A DNA stretch of 64,000 nucleotides, from NCBI GenBank assembly GCA_018335875.1, contig JAGXRN010000044.1, positions 1-64,000 on the forward strand. Direction: 5' to 3'. Position 1 is the first letter of the stretch, and the number at the start of each line of letters is the position of its first letter. Position numbers and translations under genes: made by a program. The notes under the pieces are model-generated. The model saw only the letters and a list, made by a program, of their open reading frames with translations, had not been told where the DNA came from and ran no database searches. This DNA is from Dethiobacter sp. Its GTDB lineage: Bacteria > Bacillota > Dethiobacteria > Dethiobacterales > Dethiobacteraceae. Below, in pieces: positions 7,404 to 15,627 of the stretch.

Positions 7404-7592
7404 ATGGGGTGCCTGCTTTGGGCTCTTTTATTTGCGTTGTGCTGGCCGTTGGCTTTACTTTTCCTCGTCTTATACCCGATTGTATGGCTGTTACTCCTGC
7501 CGTTTAGGCTGATCGGTTTTACCGTGGGATTTATATTGGAGTCGATTTGGGCGATTGTTACACTTCCTTTGCGCCTCTTGAAGAGAATATAA
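7404..7592 (+). CDS. small hydrophobic membrane protein
   Basis: A 62-residue, almost entirely hydrophobic protein with two or three potential membrane segments (LLWALLFALCWPLALLFLVL, IVWLLLLPFRLIGFTV, SIWAIVTLPL). A good ribosome binding site (AAGAGGTGG) precedes the ATG. I do not recognise a family. It lies in the remnant-rich region between a cytochrome fragment and an ssrA scar. Confidence 0.5.
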   Translation: MGCLLWALLFALCWPLALLFLVLYPIVWLLLLPFRLIGFTVGFILESIWAIVTLPLRLLKRI

Positions 7593-7701
7593 TGATAGCG
7601 ACACAAAGTTTTTAAACCCAAGCCAACGGCCTGGTTCATTAAGTAGGTAGTTTAATAGCTTAATCCAGACTCCAAGAGGGTGAAGCAGTTGCCAACGCTG
7701 G

Positions 7702-7781
7702 TATGCGCATCACGCAGTGTTCGACTCGCTGCCTGCACCAAAATGGTGGCCATAGTCAAGTCCCAGACTTGGCTTTTTTAT
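7702..7781 (+). pseudogene. ssrA 3' end remnant (b) with terminator
   Basis: CTGGTATGCGCATCACGCAG, a TTCGACTCG loop and a degenerate CTGCACCA end at 7740 match remnant (a). A hairpin AGTCAAGTC/GACTTGGCT (7754-7774) with a T run follows, in the same relative position as the ssrA terminator. Confidence 0.75.
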
Positions 7782-7980
7782 TTTACCTAGGGGTCAGACC
7801 TGTTTAACATATTGGACGCCGACCTGCACAAAAAAATCAGGCTGGCTAATGCAACCTGATTATTAAATTTCACTTATATTTTTCTCTAACCATTCGGCAA
7901 GTTCTTCCTTGGAAAGTTCGATTATTTAGTATTATGCCTTGAAACCTTTGGTAAAAACAGGAGGCCGCCAAAGGCGTTAA

Positions 7981-8754
7981 CTATGGAGACAACAATTGGT
8001 TAAACAAGGCATCCACATTTGCCGATAATCCATCAAAAACGTGTGACTTGGCAGCGGAGCCTTTTTCAAAAGCCTTGACCCGGTCGATTTCGTAGTCAGT
8101 AAAAGCATAAACCATTATACTCTCCTGCTTTGGATTAATAATCCAGTATTCCCGCACTCCCGAGAGCCTGTATGTATCAAGTTTGGTAATCATATCCTTG
8201 CTGCGCGTACTATCTGACAAAATTTCAACAATCAATGCCGGTGTGCCCATATACCGTCCTTTTTCCGTGATATTACCCTCAAGGTCACAGGCTACAAGCA
8301 GATCGGGCTGCATGACATCAGGCTCTTTAAAATTGTTCTTTTTAAAATGCACATCGAAAGGAGCAAAAAAAACTCTGCACTTATTGCCTTTAAAATAATC
8401 ATTAAACGTTAAGTATAATCTTGCCAGAATCTCCTGATGGCCAATGTTGGGAGATGCTAATAGATAAATTTCACCGTTAATAAATTCCATTCTCAGTGTG
8501 CTTTTCTCGTAAATCTCCATAAACTCCTCATAGGAAACCTTTTTTCCGCCGTATTGGTAATCCAGAGCCTTTTCTCTTATTATAAAATACTGTTCAATGT
8601 CTGTTACATAAGGGGTTAAGCGGGCAATTTTATTGCCATTTTTTGTAATTACAACATCATTCTGCTGTTCAACAAGATCCAGATACTTCCCTAGATTTTG
8701 CTTGAGCTCAGTTGCTGTTATCACAACACCTTCTTTATAGTTAATTGATCCCAC
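7981..8754 (-). CDS. Phd-like antitoxin domain fused to Uma2-family nuclease
   Basis: A 257-residue protein with two parts. Residues about 8-50 (ITATELKQNLGKYLDLVEQQ through KIARLTPY) are a Phd/YefM antitoxin domain. Residues about 70-240 are a Uma2 (DUF820) domain of the PD-(D/E)XK nuclease superfamily, with MQPDLLVACD and ALIVEILSDSTR giving the expected D...ExL-type core, then REYWIINP. Uma2 proteins are common in cyanobacteria and Firmicutes but their biological role is unsettled. I chose the GTG at 8754, which follows GGAGGTGG; an upstream frame to 8793 overlaps that site. The fusion suggests a self-contained regulated nuclease. Confidence 0.8.
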   Translation of the reverse strand: MGSINYKEGVVITATELKQNLGKYLDLVEQQNDVVITKNGNKIARLTPYVTDIEQYFIIREKALDYQYGGKKVSYEEFMEIYEKSTLRMEFINGEIYLLASPNIGHQEILARLYLTFNDYFKGNKCRVFFAPFDVHFKKNNFKEPDVMQPDLLVACDLEGNITEKGRYMGTPALIVEILSDSTRSKDMITKLDTYRLSGVREYWIINPKQESIMVYAFTDYEIDRVKAFEKGSAAKSHVFDGLSANVDALFNQLLSP

Positions 8755-8895
8755 AACTAACCACCTCCGGTAATATTTTACCAGACAGGACATTAAATTG
8801 CAAGAAAAACGTACTTAATATTTCATAAATTTATACATAGTTAAGTATTATTCCGTACAGCAAAAATTAAAACACCGTTTGGTAGAGCCAAGTCA

Positions 8896-8912
8896 AGCGA
8901 ACCTAACCTGAG
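8896..8912 (+). repeat. tiny ssrA-like sliver
   Basis: AGCGAACCTAACCTGAG matches window positions 1-18 of ssrA with one base missing. It is the smallest of the ssrA-derived pieces and could be chance. Confidence 0.35.
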
Positions 8913-8923
8913 GTCTAACTATA

Positions 8924-8970
8924 AATAACAGGCCCCGTAACACTATAAAAGTGTTACGGGGCCTGTTATT
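8924..8970 (-). terminator. strong terminator of the PurL-like gene
   Basis: A perfect 21-bp stem (8924-8944 with 8950-8970) and five-base loop, T-rich on either side as read from either strand. It lies 16 bases after the end of the minus-strand PurL-like gene. Confidence 0.8.
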
Positions 8971-8986
8971 GTTTGGTTACAGGTTA

Positions 8987-10093
8987 TCAGTATTTCCTAA
9001 GCTCTTCTAAGATATCGTCTGAAGGTTTGTTTGGTATGGATGCAATCTGTTTGCCGTGGTATTCAAAAACAACCCTGTCATCATTTGTAATTTCCCCGAT
9101 GACGGTGGCTTTGGCATTTTTGGAACGGATGGCCGCAAGGACTTCATCAACATCCACAGGGTTAACCTGAAACTGCATCCGGGCCTGAGTTTCGCAGATC
9201 AAAATTTCCTCGGGTGTGATATCCTTATCCCTGACAGGTACATTGGTCAAGTCTACTTTTGCGCCAAAACCGCCGTAGCGGGCTGATTCACATACTGCCG
9301 CCCCTATGCCGGCTGCGCCCAAATCCGAGCAGGCGTTGATTTTACCTGTTTTAAAGGCGGCAATGCTGGCTTCCATTGTAGTCCTTTCTTCTTCAAACAG
9401 GGCGATGGCGGGTCGCATTTCCGAAACCAGGCCGGCTCTGTAGAGAGTGTCGTTACCGTCGGTGCCAGTTTCACCGACCACAATTATCTTGTCGCCGGCG
9501 TTCTTGGCAGGTTTGGTGAGAGGTTTTTCAGTTACCAGCTTGCCCACAACGGCAACCACGCAGGCAGGCACTATGTCGCTAAAGGATGTGGAAAAGCCAC
9601 CGCCGGCAACAAACACATCCATGGTATTGCACATGTCTAAAATTCCTTTTAACATTATGTCCAGGCGTTCTTTGCTGGTCATAGTTTTGCAGTTGCCGCA
9701 GGTGCACTCTCCTTTGAAGCCGCAGGGGCCGACCAACACTTCCTGTTCAAGAGGACGGGTGCCGATAAAATCAAGAATAAAAAGGGGTCTTGCTCCCATG
9801 GCCACCACATCGCGCATGGCGCCGCCTGCTCCTGTGGCCGCAGCGTCATAGGGCCTTGGAACACATGGTGAATTGTGGCTTTCCATTTTCCCCACCACCA
9901 GCGTGCCTTCCCCCGGGATTTTTACTACTGCAGCATCATCATTGGCATCAGGGCCGACTAAAAGAGCGCCCGGCCAGGTTTTATCAACCTTTTCATTAAG
10001 CCTTTTAAATGCACCAAAATCAATAGCTTTATCAATATTGTGATGCAAATGAATAAAAAGGCCGTGCATTAGCGCTTTTTCGACTTTTTTCAT
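8987..10093 (-). CDS. PurM/PurL-like AIR synthase-related protein
   Basis: A 368-residue protein of the PurM/HypE/SelD/PurL ATP-binding superfamily. KMESHNSPCVPRPYDAAATG and GAMRDVVAMGARPLF resemble the FGAM synthase (PurL) catalytic region, and the C-terminal half (ACSDLGAAGIGAAVCE) fits the AIR synthase C domain. It is far shorter than PurL (over 700 residues) and lies outside any purine cluster, so the substrate is unknown. A cysteine cluster, GPCGFKGECTCGNCKT, at about residues 120-135 is unusual and could bind metal. The start at 10093 follows AAGGAGGGA. It appears intact amid remnants. Confidence 0.75.
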   Translation of the reverse strand: MKKVEKALMHGLFIHLHHNIDKAIDFGAFKRLNEKVDKTWPGALLVGPDANDDAAVVKIPGEGTLVVGKMESHNSPCVPRPYDAAATGAGGAMRDVVAMGARPLFILDFIGTRPLEQEVLVGPCGFKGECTCGNCKTMTSKERLDIMLKGILDMCNTMDVFVAGGGFSTSFSDIVPACVVAVVGKLVTEKPLTKPAKNAGDKIIVVGETGTDGNDTLYRAGLVSEMRPAIALFEEERTTMEASIAAFKTGKINACSDLGAAGIGAAVCESARYGGFGAKVDLTNVPVRDKDITPEEILICETQARMQFQVNPVDVDEVLAAIRSKNAKATVIGEITNDDRVVFEYHGKQIASIPNKPSDDILEELRKY

Positions 10094-10198
10094 TCTGTCC
10101 CTCCTTATGAGCACACTTATTTTACCAAATGTTTCATATTTGTTATATTATCTTTCGTCAACAAATGATTTATTCCTTCTGGTTTTAAAATAACACGG

Positions 10199-10285
10199 CG
10201 CTGGTATGCGTATCACGCAGCGTTCGACTCGCTCGCCTCCACTAAATAGGTGGTTAAACTCAGGTAATGATGCCTGAGTTTTTTT
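10199..10285 (+). pseudogene. ssrA 3' end remnant (c) with terminator
   Basis: GCTGGTATGCGTATCACGCAG, TTCGACTCGCTCGCCTCCACTA to 10243 match remnant (a). The CTCAGGTAATGATGCCTGAG hairpin and T run that follow (10259-10283) match the ssrA terminator. Confidence 0.8.
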
Positions 10286-10473
10286 ATACCGGAAATATAA
10301 CGCTTTGCAGTCAGCAAGGTTGCAGCGGAAACCGGCAAAGTGTGCGTCAAGTGAACCTAATAAGAGCGACTTGCTTGTGAGAGTATATTTGAACCTCTCA
10401 ACTAAAGAAGTCCAGGCTATTTTCTAAAAGCTGCAGATTTCAAATACTTGTTAACTAAAAAGGTCTTTGGTAT

Positions 10474-10776
10474 ATGCTGAGCCGTGACAATTCTTTTATC
10501 CGCTTTGATGAATGGTCACAAAGGTACACGATGCACAACATTTTTGCAGGTTATCTACGACGGCTCCTGGAGAATCAGGCGGACCAAACGGAAGTTTTTG
10601 GTATATACAGGCGCTCCGGCGAGTGGAATATCGCCAATGGGCACATTCTTACCGGAATTAAACTATTCCTGAAAGCCAAAGAATACGATCTCATTCTTGA
10701 AGAGTTCGAAAAGCCGGGAATTACCCACCCGGGGGTGGCGGTGGCAGTAAAACGAAGCCAATGGCGGTACATTTGA
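10474..10776 (+). pseudogene. MalT/LuxR-type ATP-dependent regulator fragment
   Basis: About 90 residues, including FIRFDEWSQRYTMHNIFAGYLR and RRSGEWNIANGHILTGIKLFLKAKEYDLILEEF, resemble the helical region after the NTPase domain of MalT-like LuxR regulators. The N-terminal ATPase and C-terminal HTH are missing. The fragment is bordered by ssrA-derived sequence on both sides (10199-10285 and 10777-10983). Confidence 0.55.
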
Positions 10777-10837
10777 TGGTAGATAGCCAAAATAGCGGTA
10801 ATACCCGGTCAAATTCGACCGGGTATCTTGTTTTTTT
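10777..10837 (+). terminator. terminator with ssrA-tail remnant (d)
   Basis: A perfect 10-bp hairpin ATACCCGGTC/GACCGGGTAT (10801-10826) plus seven T. The bases before and after it align with the ssrA copy 2 tail and its terminator (5050-5165), showing a duplicated segment. Confidence 0.75.
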
Positions 10838-10902
10838 AGAAACTGCGGTGATTGTCAACTTAGCAACACTTAAACGGATTCCTAGTAGTAGCTGTAATGG
10901 TT

Positions 10903-10983
10903 GTGTAGCAAACGTCGAGACTGCACCCGTAGATGTTCCGGCTGTTGTGCATCACGCAGGGGTTGGACTCGCTCGCCTCCATC
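10903..10983 (+). pseudogene. ssrA 3' end remnant (e)
   Basis: TGTAGCAAACGTCGAGACTGCACCCGTAGATG, a degenerate T arm and CGCCTCCATCC match remnant (a). It lies 75 bases upstream of mazE, paralleling the position of ssrA copy 2 upstream of the antitoxin at 5226. Confidence 0.78.
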
Positions 10984-11057
10984 CTGGTATAAATTAAATT
11001 AGGATTGTTTGACAGATGTAGATACAATGTATATACTTAAAATAAGAGGTGATTTAA

Positions 11058-11297
11058 ATGTATTCAACCATTCAAAGGTGGGGGAATAGTCAGGCTGTTA
11101 GACTGCCTAAAGCAATTCTTGATATGGCATCTCTAAAAGAAAATGATAAAGTTGAAATAAAAGTCCAGGATGGAAATCTGGTCATTATTCCTGTAAAGAA
11201 GCATGTAACCCTAAAAGAGCGAATAGCAGAGTATAAAGGGGATTATCAGTGCGATGAATGGGATACAGGAACGCCGACGGGTAAAGAGGTGTTTTAA
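11058..11297 (+). CDS. mazE: MazE-type antitoxin
   Basis: A 79-residue AbrB/MazE-fold protein: IQRWGNSQAVRLPKAILDMA and NDKVEIKVQDGNLVIIPV are the swapped-hairpin DNA-binding region. The C-terminal tail (DEWDTGTPTGKEVF) would occupy the MazF active site. AGAGGTG precedes the ATG. The stop overlaps the MazF start as TAATG. Confidence 0.9.
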   Translation: MYSTIQRWGNSQAVRLPKAILDMASLKENDKVEIKVQDGNLVIIPVKKHVTLKERIAEYKGDYQCDEWDTGTPTGKEVF

Positions 11298-11641
11298 TGA
11301 GCTATATACCGGAGCAAGGCGATATTGTTTATCTGGAGTTTAATCCGCAGGCAGGCCATGAACAAAAAGGGAAGAGACCTGCGTTAGTTATTAGCAACAA
11401 AACATATAATCTATTTACTAAAATAGCTATTGTATGTCCGATTACTAACACTAAAAAGGGATTTCCCCTTCATGTTGAATTAGATGAACGAACAGAAACA
11501 AAAGGTATAATTATGTGCGAGCAGGTCAAAGCGCTTGATGTTGTTGCCAGAAACATTTCTTATCGTGAAAAGGCTCCAAAGGATATAGTATATGAGGTAG
11601 CTGATATTATTATATCTTTTGTGGAAACAGAAAATATGTAA
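11297..11641 (+). CDS. mazF: MazF-type endoribonuclease toxin
   Basis: A 114-residue PemK/MazF-family toxin: YIPEQGDIVYLEFNPQAGHEQKGKRPALVIS is the conserved N-terminal barrel, with IVCPITNT and MCEQVKALD further on. MazF enzymes cut mRNA at short sequences. Translationally coupled to mazE. It is full length and appears functional. Confidence 0.92.
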   Translation: MSYIPEQGDIVYLEFNPQAGHEQKGKRPALVISNKTYNLFTKIAIVCPITNTKKGFPLHVELDERTETKGIIMCEQVKALDVVARNISYREKAPKDIVYEVADIIISFVETENM

Positions 11642-11710
11642 TAAATTACGTCAACAACTTTGGAAGGCTCATCATCGGCCCCACGTTCTCAGTTTTCGGC
11701 GACGCTTAAT

Positions 11711-11763
11711 GTTGTTAATAACAAAACAGCGGAAATACGTCGAATCCTTTACGGGCGGCGGCG
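11711..11763 (+). pseudogene. RelE toxin 3'-end remnant
   Basis: About 50 bases, including GGAAATACGTCGAATCCTTT and the following CGGGCGGCGGCG, match the end of the relE gene at 1770-1820 almost exactly. It is a short duplicated scar that marks the right edge of the array. Confidence 0.8.
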
Positions 11764-11796
11764 ATTTGGTATAGCGATGGTAGGTCGTTTCGGTCT

Positions 11797-13415
11797 TTAA
11801 GAACCGCGATTATTGCCGGCGGTTTTTTGCCTGGAGCGTAAATTCTCAAAATTGTCCCACGGCGTAGCAGCATACTTTGCGGTCCGCTGCCGCTGGTTGT
11901 CTAGATAGATTTCCAGTTGATCCCGCAGCCGCGGATCATTGGTGCTGCTATGAACCTGGAGCGCCGGTACCACCCCGGCGGGGCCTCCCCGGAACAAAAT
12001 CTCCACATCAAAGCTGCTGAGTGTTCCCGCAAGGTAACGGCCCGCGTTGTATCGGGCAACAAACCCGGCAGGGTTTAACAGGCAAAGCAGGCAGAGCATC
12101 ACAGCCCCCGTGACGGCAGCAAGCCTTAAAATAGAGAAATGCCTTTTTTGCATGGCGATCACCCCGGCGCAAATAACAGCCAGGAATACCAGAAAAACGC
12201 TGGGCAGCAGCCGGCGGACGGAAAGTCCGTATGCCCCGATATACAGGGCCATTTTACTGAAGGCGGTTGCAATAAGCAGTAAAGTGAGCAGCGCCAGTAA
12301 AACGTTGAAAGTTTTTAGTACGGGACTGCCCTGGCGCTGTTTTTTACTTAAAAGGTTTGCCCCCGCCAGCAACGATAAATTGATGGCCGTAATTGTACAC
12401 AGTTCAAAAAATCCCCTGCGGGCGTATTCGGAATAAACCAGCCAGCCATCCGGCCGTTCTCCGACAAAAGCGGAGAAAAAATAGGGAAGTTGGCTGGCCA
12501 TAAATACCACATACAGGCCGCATACCAAGCCCAGCAGGGTGTAGACCGTGGCCGCCGGGAGCAACCTCAGGGATAAGACATGCTTTTCAAGGTCGTCCTT
12601 TTTGAAGGTGAAACAACCTCTTTTATAAACAGAGCCTGCCATAAGTCCAAAGATATAGGCTGCTGTTGGAATACCGATAATCATGTTGAAGATAAGTTCT
12701 GCAACTTCGTTTCGCATGCCTTGAAAGTATTGCAAGACGCTGTTTGTAATTTTGGCGAATCCGCCGCTGTCAGCCTCTATCAGTAGCGGTAAAACCATTC
12801 CCCCGATTATAAAAGCGAAAACAATTCCCAGTGCGATGGAAAAAAACTGACTTACTGTCGCCCGTTTCTTTCTTCCCAAAAAGGCAAAGCTTTTAAACTG
12901 GCAATTAAAATTTTTAAATGGAATGAGTAGGCCGTTAAGAAAATCCAACCCAATGAAGTTGCTGGTTTTCCCCAGCAGTGTCAGGCCGGTCGCGCTTATC
13001 ACCCAGTATACCGCGCTGGAGAATAGTAGTAAACTACGCCATGGTGTTCCAAGCCATGGTTATTCCACAGAGAGAAGCTTGCCCCGGTAAGTGCTGTAAC
13101 CACCAGCCAAAACCATCCTTCCGCTGGAATCAGCACTCCTTTTTTTCGAAAATACATGGTTGTTGCCCCTAAATACCCGGCGGTAAAGACCGTTACGCTC
13201 CATCCCTGCCAGTAAAACAGCACCCAACGCGCGAAAATAAACCCCAATATAAAGACAAAGATGGCGAAAATACCGTCTTTTATGTCCGGTTCAAAAGGTT
13301 GTTTTAAAGCAAGTACGGGAACAGCAGGCTGTTCTCCGTGTTTGGCGCCGGGCTCTTTGACTTGCTGCTCTGTTTTGCCTGAAAAAACGTGTTCATTACG
13401 GGAAGGATCACTCAT
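11797..13415 (-). pseudogene. DUF4153 membrane protein, broken by a frameshift
   Basis: Two overlapping frames (12999-13415, then 11797-13002) together encode one DUF4153 protein. The first has a charged N-terminus and membrane segments (FAIFVFILGFIFARWVLFYW, GWFWLVVTALTGASF). The second has many more membrane helices and a C-terminal domain ending VEILFRGGPAGVVPALQVHSS. Shifting the frame near 13020-13035 gives a continuous SSAVYWVISATGLTLLGK join, so one base was gained or lost there. Function is unknown. The following HTH and DUF2975 genes are its usual neighbours in Firmicutes. Confidence 0.7.
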
Positions 13416-13434
13416 CTGATTTGCCGCCTTCCTC

Positions 13435-13641
13435 TCATTCTGCTCTGTATTCCAGGATGTCTCCCGGCTGGCACTCCAGCGCCTTGCATATTGCCTCCAG
13501 TGTGGAAAACCGAATCGCTTTGGCCTTCCCGGTCTTGAGGATGGAGAGATTGGCTGGGCTGATGCCTATGGTTTCGGACAGTTCGCCGGAGGACATCTTT
13601 CGCTTGGCCATCATCACATCCAGATTTACCACAATCGGCAT
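13435..13641 (-). CDS. small Xre-family HTH regulator (YozG-type)
   Basis: A 68-residue protein consisting of one helix-turn-helix: MAKRKMSSGELSETIGISPANLSILKTGKAKAIRFSTLEAICKAL with the ECQPGDILEY ending typical of the YozG/Xre subfamily. Such regulators are often encoded next to DUF2975 membrane proteins and probably act with them. It follows the DUF2975 gene by 15 bases and precedes the DUF4153 gene in the same orientation. Confidence 0.85.
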   Translation of the reverse strand: MPIVVNLDVMMAKRKMSSGELSETIGISPANLSILKTGKAKAIRFSTLEAICKALECQPGDILEYRAE

Positions 13642-13656
13642 GCCGTTTTCCCCCTT

Positions 13657-14037
13657 TTAGACGGTGTAGTCAACCTCTTTTTGCAGTTCCACGGCTTTTG
13701 CCAGCACATTTTTTACGACACGGACAATAAGTCCCATAAAGGCTGCGGCTACCGCCACAAAGATCCACGGGAAATAGTAAAAAGCCGAAAAAACACCGAT
13801 CCCCGCCCCCGTAAAACAGCTCCAGGAAATCCGTCGTAAGTAATCTACGTTATCTGTGGTAAACACTTGCTCACGCTCAATCCCCCGCAGCAGGCCAAAC
13901 AGGTTGTAGAGCAGGATTCCCGCGGGGATGCCTCCCACGTAGATTGTGGCAAGAAAGAACGGCTCAGTCCCCTGTAGTTCCGCCCGGGAAAATGCCAGAA
14001 ACCATCGGGACAGAGAAGAATCTTTGTTTACTCCCAC
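13657..14037 (-). CDS. DUF2975 membrane protein, probably N-terminally truncated
   Basis: A 126-residue protein with three membrane segments and the DUF2975 ending VKNVLAKAVELQKEVDYTV. Members are usually about 150-160 residues with one more N-terminal helix; here the frame starts at a GTG within the guaA stop region and residues 1-25 do not resemble the family. The gene may have lost its start when it came to abut guaA. Function unknown; paired with the downstream HTH gene. Confidence 0.6.
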   Translation of the reverse strand: MGVNKDSSLSRWFLAFSRAELQGTEPFFLATIYVGGIPAGILLYNLFGLLRGIEREQVFTTDNVDYLRRISWSCFTGAGIGVFSAFYYFPWIFVAVAAAFMGLIVRVVKNVLAKAVELQKEVDYTV

Positions 14038-15335
14038 TCAATTGTGGCACAGGGCTTCGGACTTAAGTCATAGCAAACCCGGTTTACATGGGGGACTTCT
14101 TTCAGAATGCGATCTGTAATTTTTATGAGAACAGGCCAGTCAATTTGTTCGATGCTGGCTGTCATGGCATCTATTGTGTTGATAGCACGAATAATAACAG
14201 GGTATTCAAAGCTCCGGGCATGATTTTTTATACCAACAGACTTAAAGTCGGGGACAACCGTAAAATATTGCCACACCTTTTTATCCAAACCGGTCTTTGT
14301 AAACTCTTCCTGTAAGATAGCATCGGATTCTCTTACTGCTTCCAGGCGTTCTTTTGAGATGGCACCGAGGCATCTGACACCTAGTCCCGGTCCGGGAAAT
14401 GGCTGCCTGTAAACCATTGCTTCAGGCAGGCCAAGTTCAATACCACAGGCTCTGACCTCGTCCTTGAAGAGATGGTAAAGAGGTTCTACCAGAGAAAACT
14501 TAAGATCCTCAGGCAAACCGCCTACGTTATGATGAGATTTTATAATACTGGCCGTCTTTGTGCCACTTTCTACGATATCAGGATAAATGGTTCCCTGAGC
14601 GAGAAACTCTATGCCTTCCAGTTTTCCCGCTTCTTCTTCAAATACGCGTATAAATTCGGCACCGATAATTTTTCTTTTCTGCTCGGGATCTGATACGTTT
14701 TCCAGCTTTTTCAGGAAACGTTCACTGGCATCAACGTAGATGAGGTTGGCATCCAATTGGTTTTTGAATACTTGAATGACGGTTTCTGATTCATCCTTGC
14801 GCATCAGGCCATGATTGACGTGTACGCAAACCAACTGCTTACCTATGGCTTTGATAAGCAATGCTGCAACCACCGAGCTGTCCACTCCACCGGATAAGGC
14901 GAGTAAAACTTTCTTGCCACCTACCTGTTTTTTTACCAGTTCAACTTGATCCTCAATGAAATTTTTCATATTCCAGTTTGGTTCTGCCTGACAGGTATTG
15001 AATATGAAATCTTTTAAAACTTCTTTGATTTCTTCATCCGTCTCGGGCCAGTTTTCTCTTTTGTTTTCGCACGCTGCTGACTCATGTTCAACCGACATAA
15101 CAGGATAACCGGCTTCATAAGTACTATGGTTGACATCAATTTTTACGCCGTCGATCAGATTGTTTTTGCCCCCATTGATGATAATGCCCTTAATATTTGG
15201 CAACTGCGAGAGCTTATCCGGCGAGATATCGTGCGGGTGAATTTCACTGTATACACCAAGATCACGGACTGCTCTGGCAATGGCGGTATTATTTTGGCTA
15301 CCCAAATCCAAAATGATAATCATATCTTGTTTCAT
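14028..15335 (-). CDS. guaA: GMP synthase with degenerate glutamine amidotransferase domain
   Basis: A 435-residue GuaA homologue, which converts XMP to GMP. The ATP pyrophosphatase domain is complete: SGGVDSSV P-loop at about residues 148-155, HVNHGLMRK, AQGTIYPDIVES, and the dimerisation domain RQPFPGPGLGVR to the typical KPCATIEWE end. The N-terminal class I amidotransferase domain is reduced to about 115 residues instead of about 190. I see the opening ILDLGSQ and IIINGG strands but no GxCxG nucleophile motif or His-Glu pair. The enzyme would then use free ammonia or a separate glutaminase. AGGGGG precedes the ATG, and a good promoter lies 33 bases upstream. Confidence 0.88.
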   Translation of the reverse strand: MKQDMIIILDLGSQNNTAIARAVRDLGVYSEIHPHDISPDKLSQLPNIKGIIINGGKNNLIDGVKIDVNHSTYEAGYPVMSVEHESAACENKRENWPETDEEIKEVLKDFIFNTCQAEPNWNMKNFIEDQVELVKKQVGGKKVLLALSGGVDSSVVAALLIKAIGKQLVCVHVNHGLMRKDESETVIQVFKNQLDANLIYVDASERFLKKLENVSDPEQKRKIIGAEFIRVFEEEAGKLEGIEFLAQGTIYPDIVESGTKTASIIKSHHNVGGLPEDLKFSLVEPLYHLFKDEVRACGIELGLPEAMVYRQPFPGPGLGVRCLGAISKERLEAVRESDAILQEEFTKTGLDKKVWQYFTVVPDFKSVGIKNHARSFEYPVIIRAINTIDAMTASIEQIDWPVLIKITDRILKEVPHVNRVCYDLSPKPCATIEWE

Positions 15336-15367
15336 CTTGTCCCCCTACAAGTTATTTACTGCATACG

Positions 15368-15396
15368 ATTATAGCATTCCAGAGTTAACCTCACAA
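15368..15396 (-). promoter_or_regulatory. sigma-A promoter of guaA
   Basis: On the minus strand TTGTGA (15391-15396) and TATAAT (15368-15373) are separated by exactly 17 bases. No purine riboswitch is visible between it and guaA. Confidence 0.7.
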
Positions 15397-15590
15397 GATA
15401 ATATAATAAATAAAGCGCTGGAGGGCTGGATTTCGTCCCTATTAATGTTAGTTTCCGGCATAAAATAAACGATAACGTAATAGCCATGAAAATAGACTTT
15501 TCGAAATTTTTGTCAGGGCAACAAAGTTTTAGTTGTAGTGTCAGAGGCTCGATATTTAAATTTATAAAATAGGTGCTGTCATATGCAAAT

Positions 15591-15627
15591 CGGTACACTC
15601 TTTTCGACAAAAAGTGGTACACAGTTT
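15591..15627. repeat. possible insertion-sequence end (GGTACAC repeats)
   Basis: Two GGTACAC motifs 24 bases apart, the second within GTGGTACAC, resemble the repeated terminal motifs of IS21-type elements. No transposase is present. The remaining intergenic sequence (15400-15790) shows nothing else. Confidence 0.25.

Noticed and set aside
15591-15627. A complete insertion sequence near 15600
   Set aside because: Only two short GGTACAC motifs are present; there is no transposase or second end, so it is listed only as a low-confidence repeat.
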